Made by a program: the position numbers and the translations under genes. Of a stretch of 64,000 nucleotides of DNA, positions 52,895 to 61,998 are shown piece by piece. The stretch covers positions 1 through 64,000 of the forward strand of contig NZ_JACOPX010000020.1 of NCBI RefSeq assembly GCF_015461835.1, written 5' to 3'. Positions within the stretch are counted from its first letter, which is position 1. Every line of letters starts with the position of its first letter. The notes beneath the pieces are model-generated. The model ran no database searches, was not told the origin of the DNA, and was given only the letters and a program-made list of their open reading frames with translations. Origin of the DNA: Pseudomonas neuropathica. Its GTDB lineage: Bacteria > Pseudomonadota > Gammaproteobacteria > Pseudomonadales > Pseudomonadaceae.

Positions 52895-53815
52895 GTGTCC
52901 CGACTTTTTTCTGTTTTTGTGGCTTTTGTCGCCAGTTTTCTGCTGATCGGTTCGGCTCAGGCCGAGGTCAAAGTCCTCGCCAGCATCAAACCGTTGCAGC
53001 TGATTGCAGCGGCCGTGCAGGACGGCGTGGCGATTCCCGAAGTGCTGCTGCCGCCGGGTGCTTCGCCACACAATTACGCCCTGCGGCCATCCGACGTACG
53101 GAAGGTGCAATCGGTGGATCTGCTCTACTGGATCGGCCCGGACATGGAAGGCTTTCTGCCGCGCGTGTTGAACGGTCGGACGCTGCCGAGCGTCGCCGTG
53201 CAGGATTTGCCGGGGATGAAACTGCGGCGTTTTGCTGAGGACAGCCACTCCCACGCCGAAGAGGCTGACGAGCATGATCACGATCACCGTCCGGGCACGC
53301 TCGATGCGCATTTGTGGTTATCACCGGTCAATGCGCGGGTAATTGCCGACAAAATGGCCGCTGACTTGAGCGCTGCGGACCCGGAGAACGCCGAGCGCTA
53401 TCAGAGCAATGCCAAGGCGTTTGATGAGCGTCTGGACGCATTGGATCAGCGTTTGAAGAAGCGTCTGGCCAGCGTTGAAGGCAAGCCGTACTTCGTTTTC
53501 CATGAGGCGTTTGATTACTTTGAAGAGGCTTACAGCCTGAAGCATACCGGTGTGTTCAGCGTGGCCGCCGAAGTGCAGCCGGGTGCGCAGCATGTCGCGG
53601 CGATGCGCAAGCGCTTGCAGGAAGTGGGCAAGACTTGTGTGTTCAGCGAGCCGCCGTTGCGCCCGCGTTTGGCCGAGACTTTGGTGGCCGGGCTGCCGGT
53701 GAAACTGGCTGAGCTGGATGCGTTAGGCGGATACACCCCGGCGACGGCTCAGGGCTATGAGCAGGTGTTGGAGAAGTTGGGTAACGATCTGGCCGGGTGC
53801 CTGGAATCTCTGTAG
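52895..53815 (+). CDS. znuA: Zinc ABC transporter, periplasmic binding protein
   Basis: 306 aa: a signal peptide (MSRLFSVFVAFVASFLLIGSAQA), then a cluster A-I binding protein with the zinc histidine in PPGASPHNYALRPSD, a His/Asp/Glu-rich loop (HSHAEEADEHDHDH) and later ligands (LDAHLWLSP, FHEAFDYF). Captures Zn2+ for ZnuBC. I prefer the GTG at 52895 (conserved MSRLFS, GAGTGG 5 bases upstream) over the GTG at 52886. Confidence 0.93.
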   Translation: MSRLFSVFVAFVASFLLIGSAQAEVKVLASIKPLQLIAAAVQDGVAIPEVLLPPGASPHNYALRPSDVRKVQSVDLLYWIGPDMEGFLPRVLNGRTLPSVAVQDLPGMKLRRFAEDSHSHAEEADEHDHDHRPGTLDAHLWLSPVNARVIADKMAADLSAADPENAERYQSNAKAFDERLDALDQRLKKRLASVEGKPYFVFHEAFDYFEEAYSLKHTGVFSVAAEVQPGAQHVAAMRKRLQEVGKTCVFSEPPLRPRLAETLVAGLPVKLAELDALGGYTPATAQGYEQVLEKLGNDLAGCLESL

Positions 53816-53824
53816 CCCCATAAA

Positions 53825-53875
53825 AAAAGATCGCAGCCTTCGGCATGTAGGAGCTGCCGAAGGCTGCGATCTTTT
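53825..53875. repeat. REP-type hairpin after znuA
   Basis: 21-bp arms AAAAGATCGCAGCCTTCGGCA (53825-) and complement, with a 9-base loop that carries GTAGGAGC. The CTTTT at the right end and its place 10 bp after znuA suggest it also ends transcription, for thrB too. Confidence 0.85.
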
Positions 53876-53879
53876 GATC

Positions 53880-54833
53880 TTAAAGGGCGAAAGGCAAAGG
53901 TGTACTGACCTGCTGCCGCTGCGCCAAGCGCTGCTCAAACTCCTTGGGATCGTGTATCAACACATCCTGCCCGGCAAACTGCTCCGCCGCGATCAATCGC
54001 GACAGCCAGAACCGCACACAGGCCACGCGCAGCATGGTCGGCCACAACTCGGCTTCCGCCGCCGTGAATGGCCGCAGCGCCGCATAGGCGCCGAGAAACG
54101 CGCGGGCTCGCGGCCCATCGATCAAACCGTCCTCATCCGAACACCAGTCATTCAAGGCAATCGCCACGTCGTACAGCATCGGCCCCGAGCAGGCGTTGTA
54201 GAAGTCGATCAGCCCGGTCAGGTGCGTGCCTTCGAACATAGCGTTGTCGCGAAACAGGTCGGCGTGAATGTTGGCCCGAGGCAGCGCGAGGATCTTCTCT
54301 TTGCGCTCGGTGATTTCATCCAGCGCCTTTTGCAGCAAGGCACGCGGCTCATCGCTCAGGTGCGAGAGCAACTCGTTGCCCTCCTCCAGCATCCAGTCCA
54401 GGCCACGATCGGTCTTGCGCTTGATCATGTGCTCGCCCTGAGTCGCCAGGTGCAGATGCGCCTGCAACTCGCCGACCTGCGCGCAATGCTGAGCATTGGC
54501 GACTTTGATGTGCTTGCCGGACAGCCGCGGTTGCAGCAGCGCCGGTTTGCCCTTCAGCTCACGCAACGCCACGCCGTCGGTGGTGCGCAGTGCGTACGGC
54601 ACCGGCAAGTCGGCTTCGTGGAGCACGTCGAGCAGGTCGATGAAAAACGGCATCTCCTGCACCGGGCCGCGCTCGACCAGAGTCAGGACGAATTCGCCCT
54701 GCTCCAGGCTGATAAAGAAATTGGTGTTTTCGCTGCCGGCGGCGATCCCCTGGAAATCAAGCAGACGGCCAAGCCCGTAAGGGGCGAGAAAGGTTTCCAG
54801 CTCGGGCCGAGCCAGGGGAGTGAACACAGACAT
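53880..54833 (-). CDS. thrB: Homoserine kinase (APH-like type)
   Basis: 317 aa, aminoglycoside-phosphotransferase-like fold. Family marks: GSENTNFFISLEQGEFVLTL, the catalytic LPRANIHADLFRDNAMFEG, and GLIDFYNACSGPMLYDVAIA (metal-binding DFY). Phosphorylates homoserine in threonine synthesis. This is the non-GHMP ThrB used by Pseudomonas. The start is the ATG at 54833; a TTG at 54839 is the alternative. Confidence 0.93.
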   Translation of the reverse strand: MSVFTPLARPELETFLAPYGLGRLLDFQGIAAGSENTNFFISLEQGEFVLTLVERGPVQEMPFFIDLLDVLHEADLPVPYALRTTDGVALRELKGKPALLQPRLSGKHIKVANAQHCAQVGELQAHLHLATQGEHMIKRKTDRGLDWMLEEGNELLSHLSDEPRALLQKALDEITERKEKILALPRANIHADLFRDNAMFEGTHLTGLIDFYNACSGPMLYDVAIALNDWCSDEDGLIDGPRARAFLGAYAALRPFTAAEAELWPTMLRVACVRFWLSRLIAAEQFAGQDVLIHDPKEFEQRLAQRQQVSTPLPFAL

Positions 54834-54894
54834 GGTCAAAAACTGCTCAGTTCAGGCGTCGCGGTCAGGCGACGCCGATTAAAAGTCGGGAAAC

Positions 54895-55191
54895 TTACTT
54901 CCAGGTAAAGATTTCCCACGACGGAATCAGCATATCCGGCTGGTCGGAGCGAATGTAGTTCGCGTCCGTACCATCGGCGCGCACCAGGAAATACGGTTTG
55001 CCACCCTTCGGCGTGACCTTGATCGCATAAACGAAACCACTGCGACTGTATTCCTGGATAACCTTGTCGCCTTCCGTGTGCGTGTTAATGGTAACTTCCG
55101 GCTCCTTTGACGGCGCATCATCCGCCGCCATCGCGGCCAACGGTGAGGCAGCAATCAGACCGACCAGCAGCAAGCGATTTAACGTACGCAT
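54895..55191 (-). CDS. DUF2782 periplasmic protein
   Basis: 98 aa: a signal peptide (MRTLNRLLLVGLIAASPLAAMA) and the DUF2782 domain (PEVTINTHTEGDKVIQEYSR; AIKVTPKGGKPYFLVRADGT; IPSWEIFTWK). No cysteine in the mature part. It lies 61 bp upstream of thrB and divergent from polA, probably in one unit with thrB. Function unknown. Confidence 0.88.
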   Translation of the reverse strand: MRTLNRLLLVGLIAASPLAAMAADDAPSKEPEVTINTHTEGDKVIQEYSRSGFVYAIKVTPKGGKPYFLVRADGTDANYIRSDQPDMLIPSWEIFTWK

Positions 55192-55265
55192 GATAACCTT
55201 GTCCCTTTGTCGTCAACGGTCCCGCTATTCTAGCGCCGGACCCGCCGAAAAGGTTGATCCTGCTC

Positions 55266-58070
55266 ATGAGCCAAGCCCCCCTCGTCCTGGTGGACGGTTC
55301 GTCTTACCTGTACCGCGCCTTTCACGCACTGCCACCACTGACCACCTCCAAAGGCCTGCCGACCGGTGCGGTCAAAGGCGTGTTGAACATGCTCAAGAGT
55401 CTGCGCAAGCAGTACCCGGACAGCCCGTTCGCCGTGGTGTTCGACGCCAAGGGCGGGACATTTCGCGATGAGATGTACGCCGAATACAAAGCCAACCGCC
55501 CAAGCATGCCCGACGACATGCGCGTGCAGATCGAGCCGCTGCACCAGAGCGTGATCGCCCTCGGTTTCCCGCTGCTGTGCGTGGAAGGCGTCGAGGCTGA
55601 CGACGTGATCGGCACCCTGGCGCGCAGCAGCGCGGCGGCGGATCGCCCGGTGATCATCTCCACCGGCGACAAGGACATGGCGCAACTGGTCGATGGCCAC
55701 ATTACTTTGGTCAACACCATGTCCGGTAGCTCGATGGACGTGGAGGGCGTTAAGGAGAAATTCGGCGTCGCTCCGGAGCAGATCATCGATTATCTGGCGC
55801 TGATGGGCGATTCGTCCGACAACATTCCGGGCGTTCCCGGCATCGGCCCAAAAACCGCGTCCGGCCTGCTGGTCGGCGTGAATGGCGGCCTCACCGAGCT
55901 GTACGCCAATCTCGACATCGTGCCGACCCTGCCGATTCGCGGCGCCAAGACCCTGCCGGCCAAGCTTGAAGAGCACAAGGAGATGGCGTTCCTTTCCTAT
56001 CAACTGGCAACCATCAAGGTCGACGTGCCACTGGACGTTGAACTCGATGATTTGCAGATGGGTGCCGAAGACCCGGCCAAGCTCTACGAGCTGTACTCGT
56101 TGCTGGAATTCAAAAGCTGGATCAACGATCTCGATCGCGACGCCAAACGTCTGGAACTGAGCGCAGCCAGCGAACCTGCGCTGGCCGGCGATCTGTTCAG
56201 CGCACCAGCGGAAGAAGCGCCTGCCGCTCCCGCCGAAGCTGCCTACGAAACCATCCTTGATCAGGCGCGCTTCGACGTCTGGCTGGAAAAACTCAACAAC
56301 GCCAAGCTGTTCGCCTTCGACACCGAAACCACCGGCATCGACGCGCAGCAGGCGCAACTGGTCGGCCTGTCGTTCGCCGTGCAGGCCAACGAAGCCGCGT
56401 ACATTCCGCTGACCCACTCCTACATCGGCGTGCCGGAGCAGCTGGATCGCGACACCGTGCTGCGCGCACTCAAGCCGATTCTGGAAGACCCGAACAAGCT
56501 CAAGGTCGGCCAGCACGCCAAGTTCGACATGAACATCCTGGCCAACTGCGCCATCGGCGGCGATCAGAGCCAAGGCATCAACGTGCGCGGCATCGCCTTC
56601 GACACGATGCTTGAGTCCTACGTGCTCAACTCCACCGCCACCCGCCACGACATGGACAGCCTCGCGCAGAAGTACCTGGATCACACCACTGTGAGCTTCC
56701 AGGACATCGCCGGCAAAGGCGCCAAACAGCTGACCTTCGACCAGATCGCCCTGGAACAGGCCGGGCCGTACGCCGCTGAAGACGCTGATATCACCCTGCG
56801 CCTGCACCAGACGTTGTTCGAAAAACTCAGCGCGATCCCGAGTCTGGCCAGCGTGCTGACCGACATCGAAATTCCGCTGGTGCCAGTGTTGGCGCGCATC
56901 GAACGCCAAGGCGCGTTCGTTGATGCCGAACTGCTCGGCATTCAGAGCATCGAACTGGGCAACAAAATGGTCGCACTTGAGCGCGAAGCGTTCGAGATCG
57001 CCGGGGAAGAGTTCAACCTTGGCTCGCCGAAGCAGTTGGGCGTGATTCTCTACGAGAAACTCGGCCTGCCAGTATTGAAGAAGACCGCCAAGGGCCAGCC
57101 GTCCACTGCTGAAGAAGTGTTGGCGAAGCTCGCTGAAGACGATCACCGCTTGCCGAAGGTGCTGATGGAGCACCGCTCGATGAGCAAGCTGAAAAGCACT
57201 TACACCGATCGTCTGCCGGAGCAGATCAATCCGCGCACCGGGCGTGTCCACACCTCGTATCATCAGGCTGTGGCGTCGACCGGTCGCTTGTCCTCCAGCG
57301 ATCCAAACCTGCAGAACATCCCGGTGCGCACCGCTGAAGGCCGACGCATCCGTCAGGCGTTCGTCGCGCCGAAGGGCTACAAACTGTTGGCGGCGGACTA
57401 TTCGCAGATCGAACTGCGGATCATGGCGCACCTGTCCAAGGACGAAGGCTTGATGAACGCCTTCCGCAACAATCTGGACGTGCACACCGCCACCGCTGCC
57501 GAAGTGTTCAAGGTCGAACTCAACGAAGTGACCTCCGACCAGCGCCGTGGCGCCAAGGCGATCAACTTTGGCCTGATCTACGGCATGGGCGCGCAGAAGC
57601 TCGGCAAGGACATCGGCGTCGACACCAAGACCGCCAAGGCTTACATCGATACCTACTTCGCCCGATATCCAGGCGTACGCGAGTACATGGATCGCACCCG
57701 CGCGCAGGCGGCGGATCAGGGCTATGTCGAGACTTTCTTCGGTCGTCGTCTGTACCTGCCGGAGATCAACTCGAACAAGCCGCAGGAACGCGCCGCTGCC
57801 GAGCGCACAGCGATCAACGCGCCGATGCAGGGCACGGCTGCCGACATCATCAAGAAGGCCATGGTGGCGGTGGATAACTGGCTGGCAACATCCGGTCTGG
57901 ATGCCAGAGTCATCCTGCAGGTGCACGATGAACTGGTGCTGGAGGTTCGTGAGGATCTGGTCGAACAAGTCAGTGCCGAGATTCGCGTGCACATGAGCGA
58001 AGCGGCGAAACTGGATGTGCCGCTGCTGGTCGAAGTGGGTGTGGGCAACAATTGGGATGAGGCTCACTGA
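55266..58070 (+). CDS. polA: DNA polymerase I
   Basis: 934 aa with all three domains: 5'-3' exonuclease (1 to about 290: LVDGSSYLYRAFHA, STGDKDMAQLVD), 3'-5' proofreading exonuclease (about 320-515; DTETTG with D352 and E354 intact) and polymerase (about 570-934; motif A AADYSQIELRI with D711, motif C QVHDELVLEV with D888). Fills gaps and removes RNA primers. The ATG at 55266 starts MSQAPLVLVDGS; an in-frame TTG at 55254 is upstream. Confidence 0.97.
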   Translation: MSQAPLVLVDGSSYLYRAFHALPPLTTSKGLPTGAVKGVLNMLKSLRKQYPDSPFAVVFDAKGGTFRDEMYAEYKANRPSMPDDMRVQIEPLHQSVIALGFPLLCVEGVEADDVIGTLARSSAAADRPVIISTGDKDMAQLVDGHITLVNTMSGSSMDVEGVKEKFGVAPEQIIDYLALMGDSSDNIPGVPGIGPKTASGLLVGVNGGLTELYANLDIVPTLPIRGAKTLPAKLEEHKEMAFLSYQLATIKVDVPLDVELDDLQMGAEDPAKLYELYSLLEFKSWINDLDRDAKRLELSAASEPALAGDLFSAPAEEAPAAPAEAAYETILDQARFDVWLEKLNNAKLFAFDTETTGIDAQQAQLVGLSFAVQANEAAYIPLTHSYIGVPEQLDRDTVLRALKPILEDPNKLKVGQHAKFDMNILANCAIGGDQSQGINVRGIAFDTMLESYVLNSTATRHDMDSLAQKYLDHTTVSFQDIAGKGAKQLTFDQIALEQAGPYAAEDADITLRLHQTLFEKLSAIPSLASVLTDIEIPLVPVLARIERQGAFVDAELLGIQSIELGNKMVALEREAFEIAGEEFNLGSPKQLGVILYEKLGLPVLKKTAKGQPSTAEEVLAKLAEDDHRLPKVLMEHRSMSKLKSTYTDRLPEQINPRTGRVHTSYHQAVASTGRLSSSDPNLQNIPVRTAEGRRIRQAFVAPKGYKLLAADYSQIELRIMAHLSKDEGLMNAFRNNLDVHTATAAEVFKVELNEVTSDQRRGAKAINFGLIYGMGAQKLGKDIGVDTKTAKAYIDTYFARYPGVREYMDRTRAQAADQGYVETFFGRRLYLPEINSNKPQERAAAERTAINAPMQGTAADIIKKAMVAVDNWLATSGLDARVILQVHDELVLEVREDLVEQVSAEIRVHMSEAAKLDVPLLVEVGVGNNWDEAH

Positions 58071-58177
58071 GCCATTTGATCTCGGTCTGCCGCGACCTGT
58101 TGTCGCGGCAACGCCAGTAAAACCTGCTTATTTCGAAAAGCGCTTGGGATTATTCCAAAGCTTTTTGAAAAAAATCT

Positions 58178-58205
58178 GAACTAATCTGGAAGGACACCAC
58201 TCAGA
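58178..58205 (+). promoter_or_regulatory. AlgU-type promoter of ersA
   Basis: GAACTA (58178-58183), a 17-base spacer, TCAGA (58201-58205). One mismatch to the -35 and one to the -10 of the AlgU consensus GAACTT-N16-17-TCTGA. ErsA of P. aeruginosa is known to be transcribed by this sigma factor. Confidence 0.75.
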
Positions 58206-58211
58206 GATACT

Positions 58212-58342
58212 GAATGGCTGGTGAAGCCCTTCGATGCTCCTATGTTGTGTTAAGTGTTGGCAGATATCTGAACCCCGCCCTAGCGGTTCGGAACTTAAAC
58301 CCCGGAATTTCTCCCTCCCCAATGAAATCCGGGGCTTTTTTT
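58212..58342 (+). ncRNA. ersA: ErsA-type small regulatory RNA
   Basis: About 131 nt, in the polA-engB gap where P. aeruginosa carries ErsA (132 nt by my recollection) and enterics carry Spot 42. It begins 6-7 bases after an AlgU-type promoter and ends in a terminator (CCCCGGA / TCCGGGG stem, then C and a T-run). An inner hairpin GAACC...GGTTC lies near 58270-58290. The C/U-rich TTTCTCCCTCCCC at 58308-58320 is placed to pair with ribosome sites. ErsA acts with Hfq on algC, oprD and biofilm targets in P. aeruginosa; targets here are not known. Confidence 0.85.
58300..58342 (+). terminator. Terminator of ersA
   Basis: CCCCGGAATTT with AAATCCGGGG, loop CTCCCTCCCCAATG, followed by C and seven T. 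Confidence 0.9.
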
Positions 58343-58494
58343 GCCCAAAATTTGTCTGTAGCGCGTTCATGCTGCGTTGAAAGATCAGCTCAAATGCTCA
58401 TTTAGGTCCCCTAAAGTCGAGCGCGACCCCGGCCGCTTTTCACTGCCCTTTCGCCTTGCCTGAACACACTACAAACAAATTTCCATATCCCGAA

Positions 58495-59139
58495 TTACTC
58501 GGCTGCCGCCTCGGTGCCTTTGTCTGCCAGTTCCATCCAGCCGGCCAGTACAGTGTAGGCCTCTTCCAGGCCCATGCGTTTTGGCGCGGAGAACAGCTGG
58601 ATGGTGACCAGATCGCCCCAACCCTTGCGGATTTCCGACTGCACTTTGAGCAGGGTGTTCTTGGCTGCGCCGTAGGTGAGCTTGTCGGCCTTGGTCAGCA
58701 GGATGTGCATCGGCATGCCGGCCGCAACGGCCCAGTCGAGCATCAGCAGGTCGAAGTCGGTCATTGGATGACGGATGTCCATCATCAGAATCAAACCCTT
58801 CAAACTCTCGCGGCCACCGAGGTAAGCCTCAAGGTGACGCTGCCAGTGCATCTTCAGCGGGATCGGTACTTTTGCATAACCGTAGCCCGGCAGGTCGACC
58901 AGACGGCGATCTTCGTCTAGCTTGAAGAAGTTCAACAGCTGTGTGCGACCCGGCGTTTTCGAGGTGCGCGCCAGGCTGGCGTGAGTCAATGTGTTCAGCG
59001 CGCTGGATTTGCCGGCGTTGGAACGGCCGGCAAACGCTACTTCAAAGCCTTCGTCGTCAGGGCATTGATCAACTTTGGCGGCACTGAGCATGAACGTGGA
59101 CTGTTGGCACAGGCCGAGGATGGGATTCTTGAGTTGCAT
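58495..59139 (-). CDS. engB: Ribosome biogenesis GTPase EngB (YihA/YsxC)
   Basis: 214 aa. G1 GRSNAGKS (38-45), G2/switch TPGRTQ, G3 DLPGYGYAK (82-), G4 LTKADKL, G5 FSAPKRMG. Assists 50S assembly. The ATG at 59139 starts MQLKNPILGLCQQSTF after GGAAAT; a longer frame upstream to 59265 reads into the cytochrome promoter. Convergent with ersA. Confidence 0.95.
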   Translation of the reverse strand: MQLKNPILGLCQQSTFMLSAAKVDQCPDDEGFEVAFAGRSNAGKSSALNTLTHASLARTSKTPGRTQLLNFFKLDEDRRLVDLPGYGYAKVPIPLKMHWQRHLEAYLGGRESLKGLILMMDIRHPMTDFDLLMLDWAVAAGMPMHILLTKADKLTYGAAKNTLLKVQSEIRKGWGDLVTIQLFSAPKRMGLEEAYTVLAGWMELADKGTEAAAE

Positions 59140-59190
59140 GGGATTTCCGATGTGGGCGGCGCCGGGATTGGGCGCGGAACGCGGTGTCGC

Positions 59191-59218
59191 TTCCGTTTCA
59201 GTGACGCCAGTATATAAT
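59191..59218 (+). promoter_or_regulatory. Candidate sigma-70 promoter of the cytochrome c5-c4 genes
   Basis: TTCCGT (59191-59196), 16-base spacer, perfect TATAAT (59213-59218), 112 bp before the first cytochrome ATG. Confidence 0.45.
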
Positions 59219-59330
59219 GCCGCAGATTTTGTGTGTGCTTTGTCCCAGCGTAGGATGAAGTTCACGAGAGCGACAGACCTTGATTGCGCATTAGAACGCA
59301 GAACGCTCTCAACCCTGAAAAGGTCGTTTT

Positions 59331-59621
59331 ATGACGAAATGGCTGCTGGCTGCCGGAGTCTTGATGCCGCTTTACAGCGCACAGGCTACACAGGATCCGG
59401 AAGCTGTGTACAACCGTGTTTGTGGTGCCTGTCATTCCGGCCAACTACCCATGGCGCCCGAAAGAGGCGATCAGGAAGCTTGGACGCCGAGGTTGGCGAA
59501 AGGTATGGAGACGCTGGTGCAACACGTGACCCAGGGTTTCAAGGCGATGCCGCCGCGTGGTTTGTGCATGGACTGCAGTGCCGAGGATTACCAAGCCATC
59601 ATCCTGTGGATGAGCGAGTAA
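59331..59621 (+). CDS. Small c-type cytochrome, c5-like
   Basis: 96 aa: a signal peptide (MTKWLLAAGVLMPLYSAQA) and one heme site VCGACH (C at about 31-34) with a distal methionine candidate in GFKAMPPRG. An extra cysteine pair GLCMDCSAED is as in cytochrome c5. A periplasmic electron carrier. 43 bp upstream of cytochrome c4; both likely feed terminal oxidases. Confidence 0.9.
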   Translation: MTKWLLAAGVLMPLYSAQATQDPEAVYNRVCGACHSGQLPMAPERGDQEAWTPRLAKGMETLVQHVTQGFKAMPPRGLCMDCSAEDYQAIILWMSE

Positions 59622-59664
59622 ACCCGGTCCATAACTTAACCCTTAGCCGTAGTTGGATTAGCTG

Positions 59665-60276
59665 ATGAACAAATTGATCGTGAGTCTGCTGTTGACCGTG
59701 GGAATCTCAGGCTTCGCCCATGCTGCCGGTGATGCCGCAGCAGGCCAGGCAAAAGCCGCCGTATGCGGAGCCTGCCATGGCCCGGACGGGAACAGCATGG
59801 CGCCAAACTTTCCGAAACTGGCCGGCCAAGGTGAACGCTACCTGACCAAGCAACTGCACGACATCAAGTCGGGCAAACGCACCGTTCTGGAAATGACCGG
59901 CTTGCTGACCAACCTGAGCGATCAGGACCTGGCCGACATCGCCGCCTACTTCGCCAGCCAGAAAGGCAGCGTCGGCGCCGCCGATCCGAAGATCGTCGCT
60001 CGCGGTGAAGCGCTGTTCCGTGGCGGCAACCTGGCCAAGGGCCTGCCAGCCTGCACTGGCTGCCATTCGCCGAATGGCGCTGGCAACGCCGCCGCCGGGT
60101 TCCCGCACCTGGGTGGCCAACACGCTCAATACATCGCCAAGCAACTGACCGATTTCCGCAAGGAAGAAGGCGGCCGCACCAACGACGGCGACACCATGAC
60201 CATGCAGACCATCGCCAAGCGCCTGAGCGACGAAGATATTGCTGCGGTCTCCAGCTACATTCAAGGTCTGCACTAA
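59665..60276 (+). CDS. cc4: Diheme cytochrome c4
   Basis: 203 aa: signal peptide (MNKLIVSLLLTVGISGFAHA) and two homologous heme domains with VCGACHGPDGNS and ACTGCHSPNG. Axial methionine regions are KRTVLEMTGLLTNL and GDTMTMQTIAKRLSD. It donates electrons to cbb3-type oxidases in pseudomonads. It ends before a rho-independent terminator. Confidence 0.96.
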   Translation: MNKLIVSLLLTVGISGFAHAAGDAAAGQAKAAVCGACHGPDGNSMAPNFPKLAGQGERYLTKQLHDIKSGKRTVLEMTGLLTNLSDQDLADIAAYFASQKGSVGAADPKIVARGEALFRGGNLAKGLPACTGCHSPNGAGNAAAGFPHLGGQHAQYIAKQLTDFRKEEGGRTNDGDTMTMQTIAKRLSDEDIAAVSSYIQGLH

Positions 60277-60340
60277 GAGCATTTGGCAGCGATAGATCTC
60301 GTGCAACGTTAACGCTCGATTAATCCGTCGCAGCAAGTAT

Positions 60341-60369
60341 AAAAAGGGTGGCTTTGGCCGCCCTTTTTT
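60341..60369 (+). terminator. Terminator after cytochrome c4
   Basis: AAAAAGGGTGGC / GCCGCCCTTTTTT stem with a short loop and T-run. Confidence 0.88.
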
Positions 60370-60463
60370 GTGGCCGCTGCCGTTACACTACAGAACTCAT
60401 GCCCGCCAGGATCTGTCTGAAAACAGGTCGCGCGAGGCGACCCAAATTGTCCAGGAGTAAAGC

Positions 60464-61105
60464 ATGCGTAATCTGATCATCAGCGCCGCCCTCGTCGCTG
60501 CCAGCCTGTTCGGCGTGACCGCTCAAGCCGCCGAAGCACCTGCCGCCCCTTACGTGGAGCTGGCCAACCCGGTGCCGGTTGCAGAGCCTGGCAAGATCGA
60601 AGTGGTCGAGCTGTTCTGGTACGGCTGCCCGCACTGCTATGCCTTTGAGCCAGTGATCAACCCTTGGGTTGAAAAACTGCCGTCCGACGTCAACTTCGTG
60701 CGTATCCCGGCCATGTTCGGCGGCCCATGGGACGCCCACGGCCAAATGTTCCTGACCCTCGAAGCCATGGGCGTCGAGCACAAGGTTCATGCGGCGGTTT
60801 TCGAAGCCATCCAGAAACAACACAAGAAGCTGACCGACAAGAACGACATGGCTGACTTCCTCGCCACTCAAGGCGTGGACAAGGACAAGTTCCTCGCCAC
60901 CTTCGACTCGTTCGCCATCAAAGGCCAGATCGTCAAGGCCCGTGAACTGGCCAAGAAGTACGAAATCACTGGCGTGCCAACCATGATCGTCAACGGCAAG
61001 TACCGCTTCGACATCGGCTCTGCCGGTGGTGCCGAGCAGGCGCTGAAGCTGGCTGACCAACTGGTTGCCAAAGAGCGAGCGGCAACCAAGGCTGCCGCCA
61101 ACTAA
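60464..61105 (+). CDS. dsbA: Periplasmic thiol:disulfide oxidoreductase DsbA
   Basis: 213 aa: a signal peptide (MRNLIISAALVAASLFGVTAQA), thioredoxin fold with active site WYGCPHC (C55, C58), helical insert, and the cis-proline loop ITGVPTMIVNGKYRF. Introduces disulfides into exported proteins. CAGGAGT ribosome site 7 bases before the ATG. First of three closely spaced genes. Confidence 0.96.
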   Translation: MRNLIISAALVAASLFGVTAQAAEAPAAPYVELANPVPVAEPGKIEVVELFWYGCPHCYAFEPVINPWVEKLPSDVNFVRIPAMFGGPWDAHGQMFLTLEAMGVEHKVHAAVFEAIQKQHKKLTDKNDMADFLATQGVDKDKFLATFDSFAIKGQIVKARELAKKYEITGVPTMIVNGKYRFDIGSAGGAEQALKLADQLVAKERAATKAAAN

Positions 61106-61119
61106 GCGCGGCTACCGCC

Positions 61120-61998
61120 ATGCGCCGCTGGAAGTCTGAACGCACCGTTGGCCTGCATGATCCGCAGGTCAACGAGCATCACCTGGAGTCCACGGGCCTG
61201 CCCGCAGACCAGCGTCTGCGCTTGCTCAGTTTCAATATCCAGGTCGGCATCAGCACCGAGCGTTATCGGCATTACCTGACCCGTAGCTGGCAGCACCTGC
61301 TGCCGCACAACGGCCGCTCAGGCAATCTGCAGAAGATCGGCGACTTGCTCGGCGACTTCGATCTGGTCGCGCTGCAGGAAGCCGATGGCGGCAGCCTGCG
61401 TTCGGGCTACGTCAATCAGGTCGAACATCTGGCGCAGCTCGGCGCCTTCCCTTATTGGTATCAACAACTCAATCGCAACCTCGGTCGACTGGCCCAGCAC
61501 AGCAATGGCGTGCTCAGTCGCCTGAAACCGTGGGCGATCGAGGATCACCCGCTGCCAGGCCCGAAAGGTCGCGGCGCGATTCTGCTGCGCTTCGGCGAAG
61601 GCCCGGAAGCGCTGGTGGTGGTGATGATGCACCTGGCCCTTGGCGCGCGAACCCGCAGCCTGCAACTGGCCTATATTCGTGAGCTGATCGGTGGCTACAA
61701 ACACCAGGTATTGATGGGCGACATGAACACCCATGCCAGCGATCTGCTGCAACATTCTCCGTTACGCGATCTCGGCCTGCTGGCCCCGCAGGTGGAAGCG
61801 ACATTCCCCAGCTGGCGTCCTCAGCGTTGCCTTGATCATATTTTGCTCAGCCCGACCCTGACGCTGGAAAAGGTCGAAGTGCTGGCACAACCGATTTCCG
61901 ATCACCTGCCGGTCGCGGTAGAGATTCGTCTGCCGGGTTCGCTCACGGCCGATGCATTGCCCGCGTTGAGTCCTGCCCCTCGCGGAACCCCTGAATGA
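61120..61998 (+). CDS. Endonuclease/exonuclease/phosphatase family protein
   Basis: 292 aa, EEP fold: LLSFNIQVG (metal Asn), VALQEADGG (catalytic Glu), MMHLALGARTRSLQLAYI, LMGDMNTHA (D and N), and C-terminal SDHLPVAVEI (DH pair). A Mg-dependent phosphodiesterase or nuclease; substrate unknown. 14 bp after dsbA and coupled (ATGA) to the following diguanylate cyclase, an arrangement conserved in pseudomonads. Confidence 0.88.
   Translation: MRRWKSERTVGLHDPQVNEHHLESTGLPADQRLRLLSFNIQVGISTERYRHYLTRSWQHLLPHNGRSGNLQKIGDLLGDFDLVALQEADGGSLRSGYVNQVEHLAQLGAFPYWYQQLNRNLGRLAQHSNGVLSRLKPWAIEDHPLPGPKGRGAILLRFGEGPEALVVVMMHLALGARTRSLQLAYIRELIGGYKHQVLMGDMNTHASDLLQHSPLRDLGLLAPQVEATFPSWRPQRCLDHILLSPTLTLEKVEVLAQPISDHLPVAVEIRLPGSLTADALPALSPAPRGTPE

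Noticed and set aside
55230..58067. Minus-strand open frame of 945 codons
   Set aside because: Antisense shadow of polA, which is intact with all catalytic motifs.
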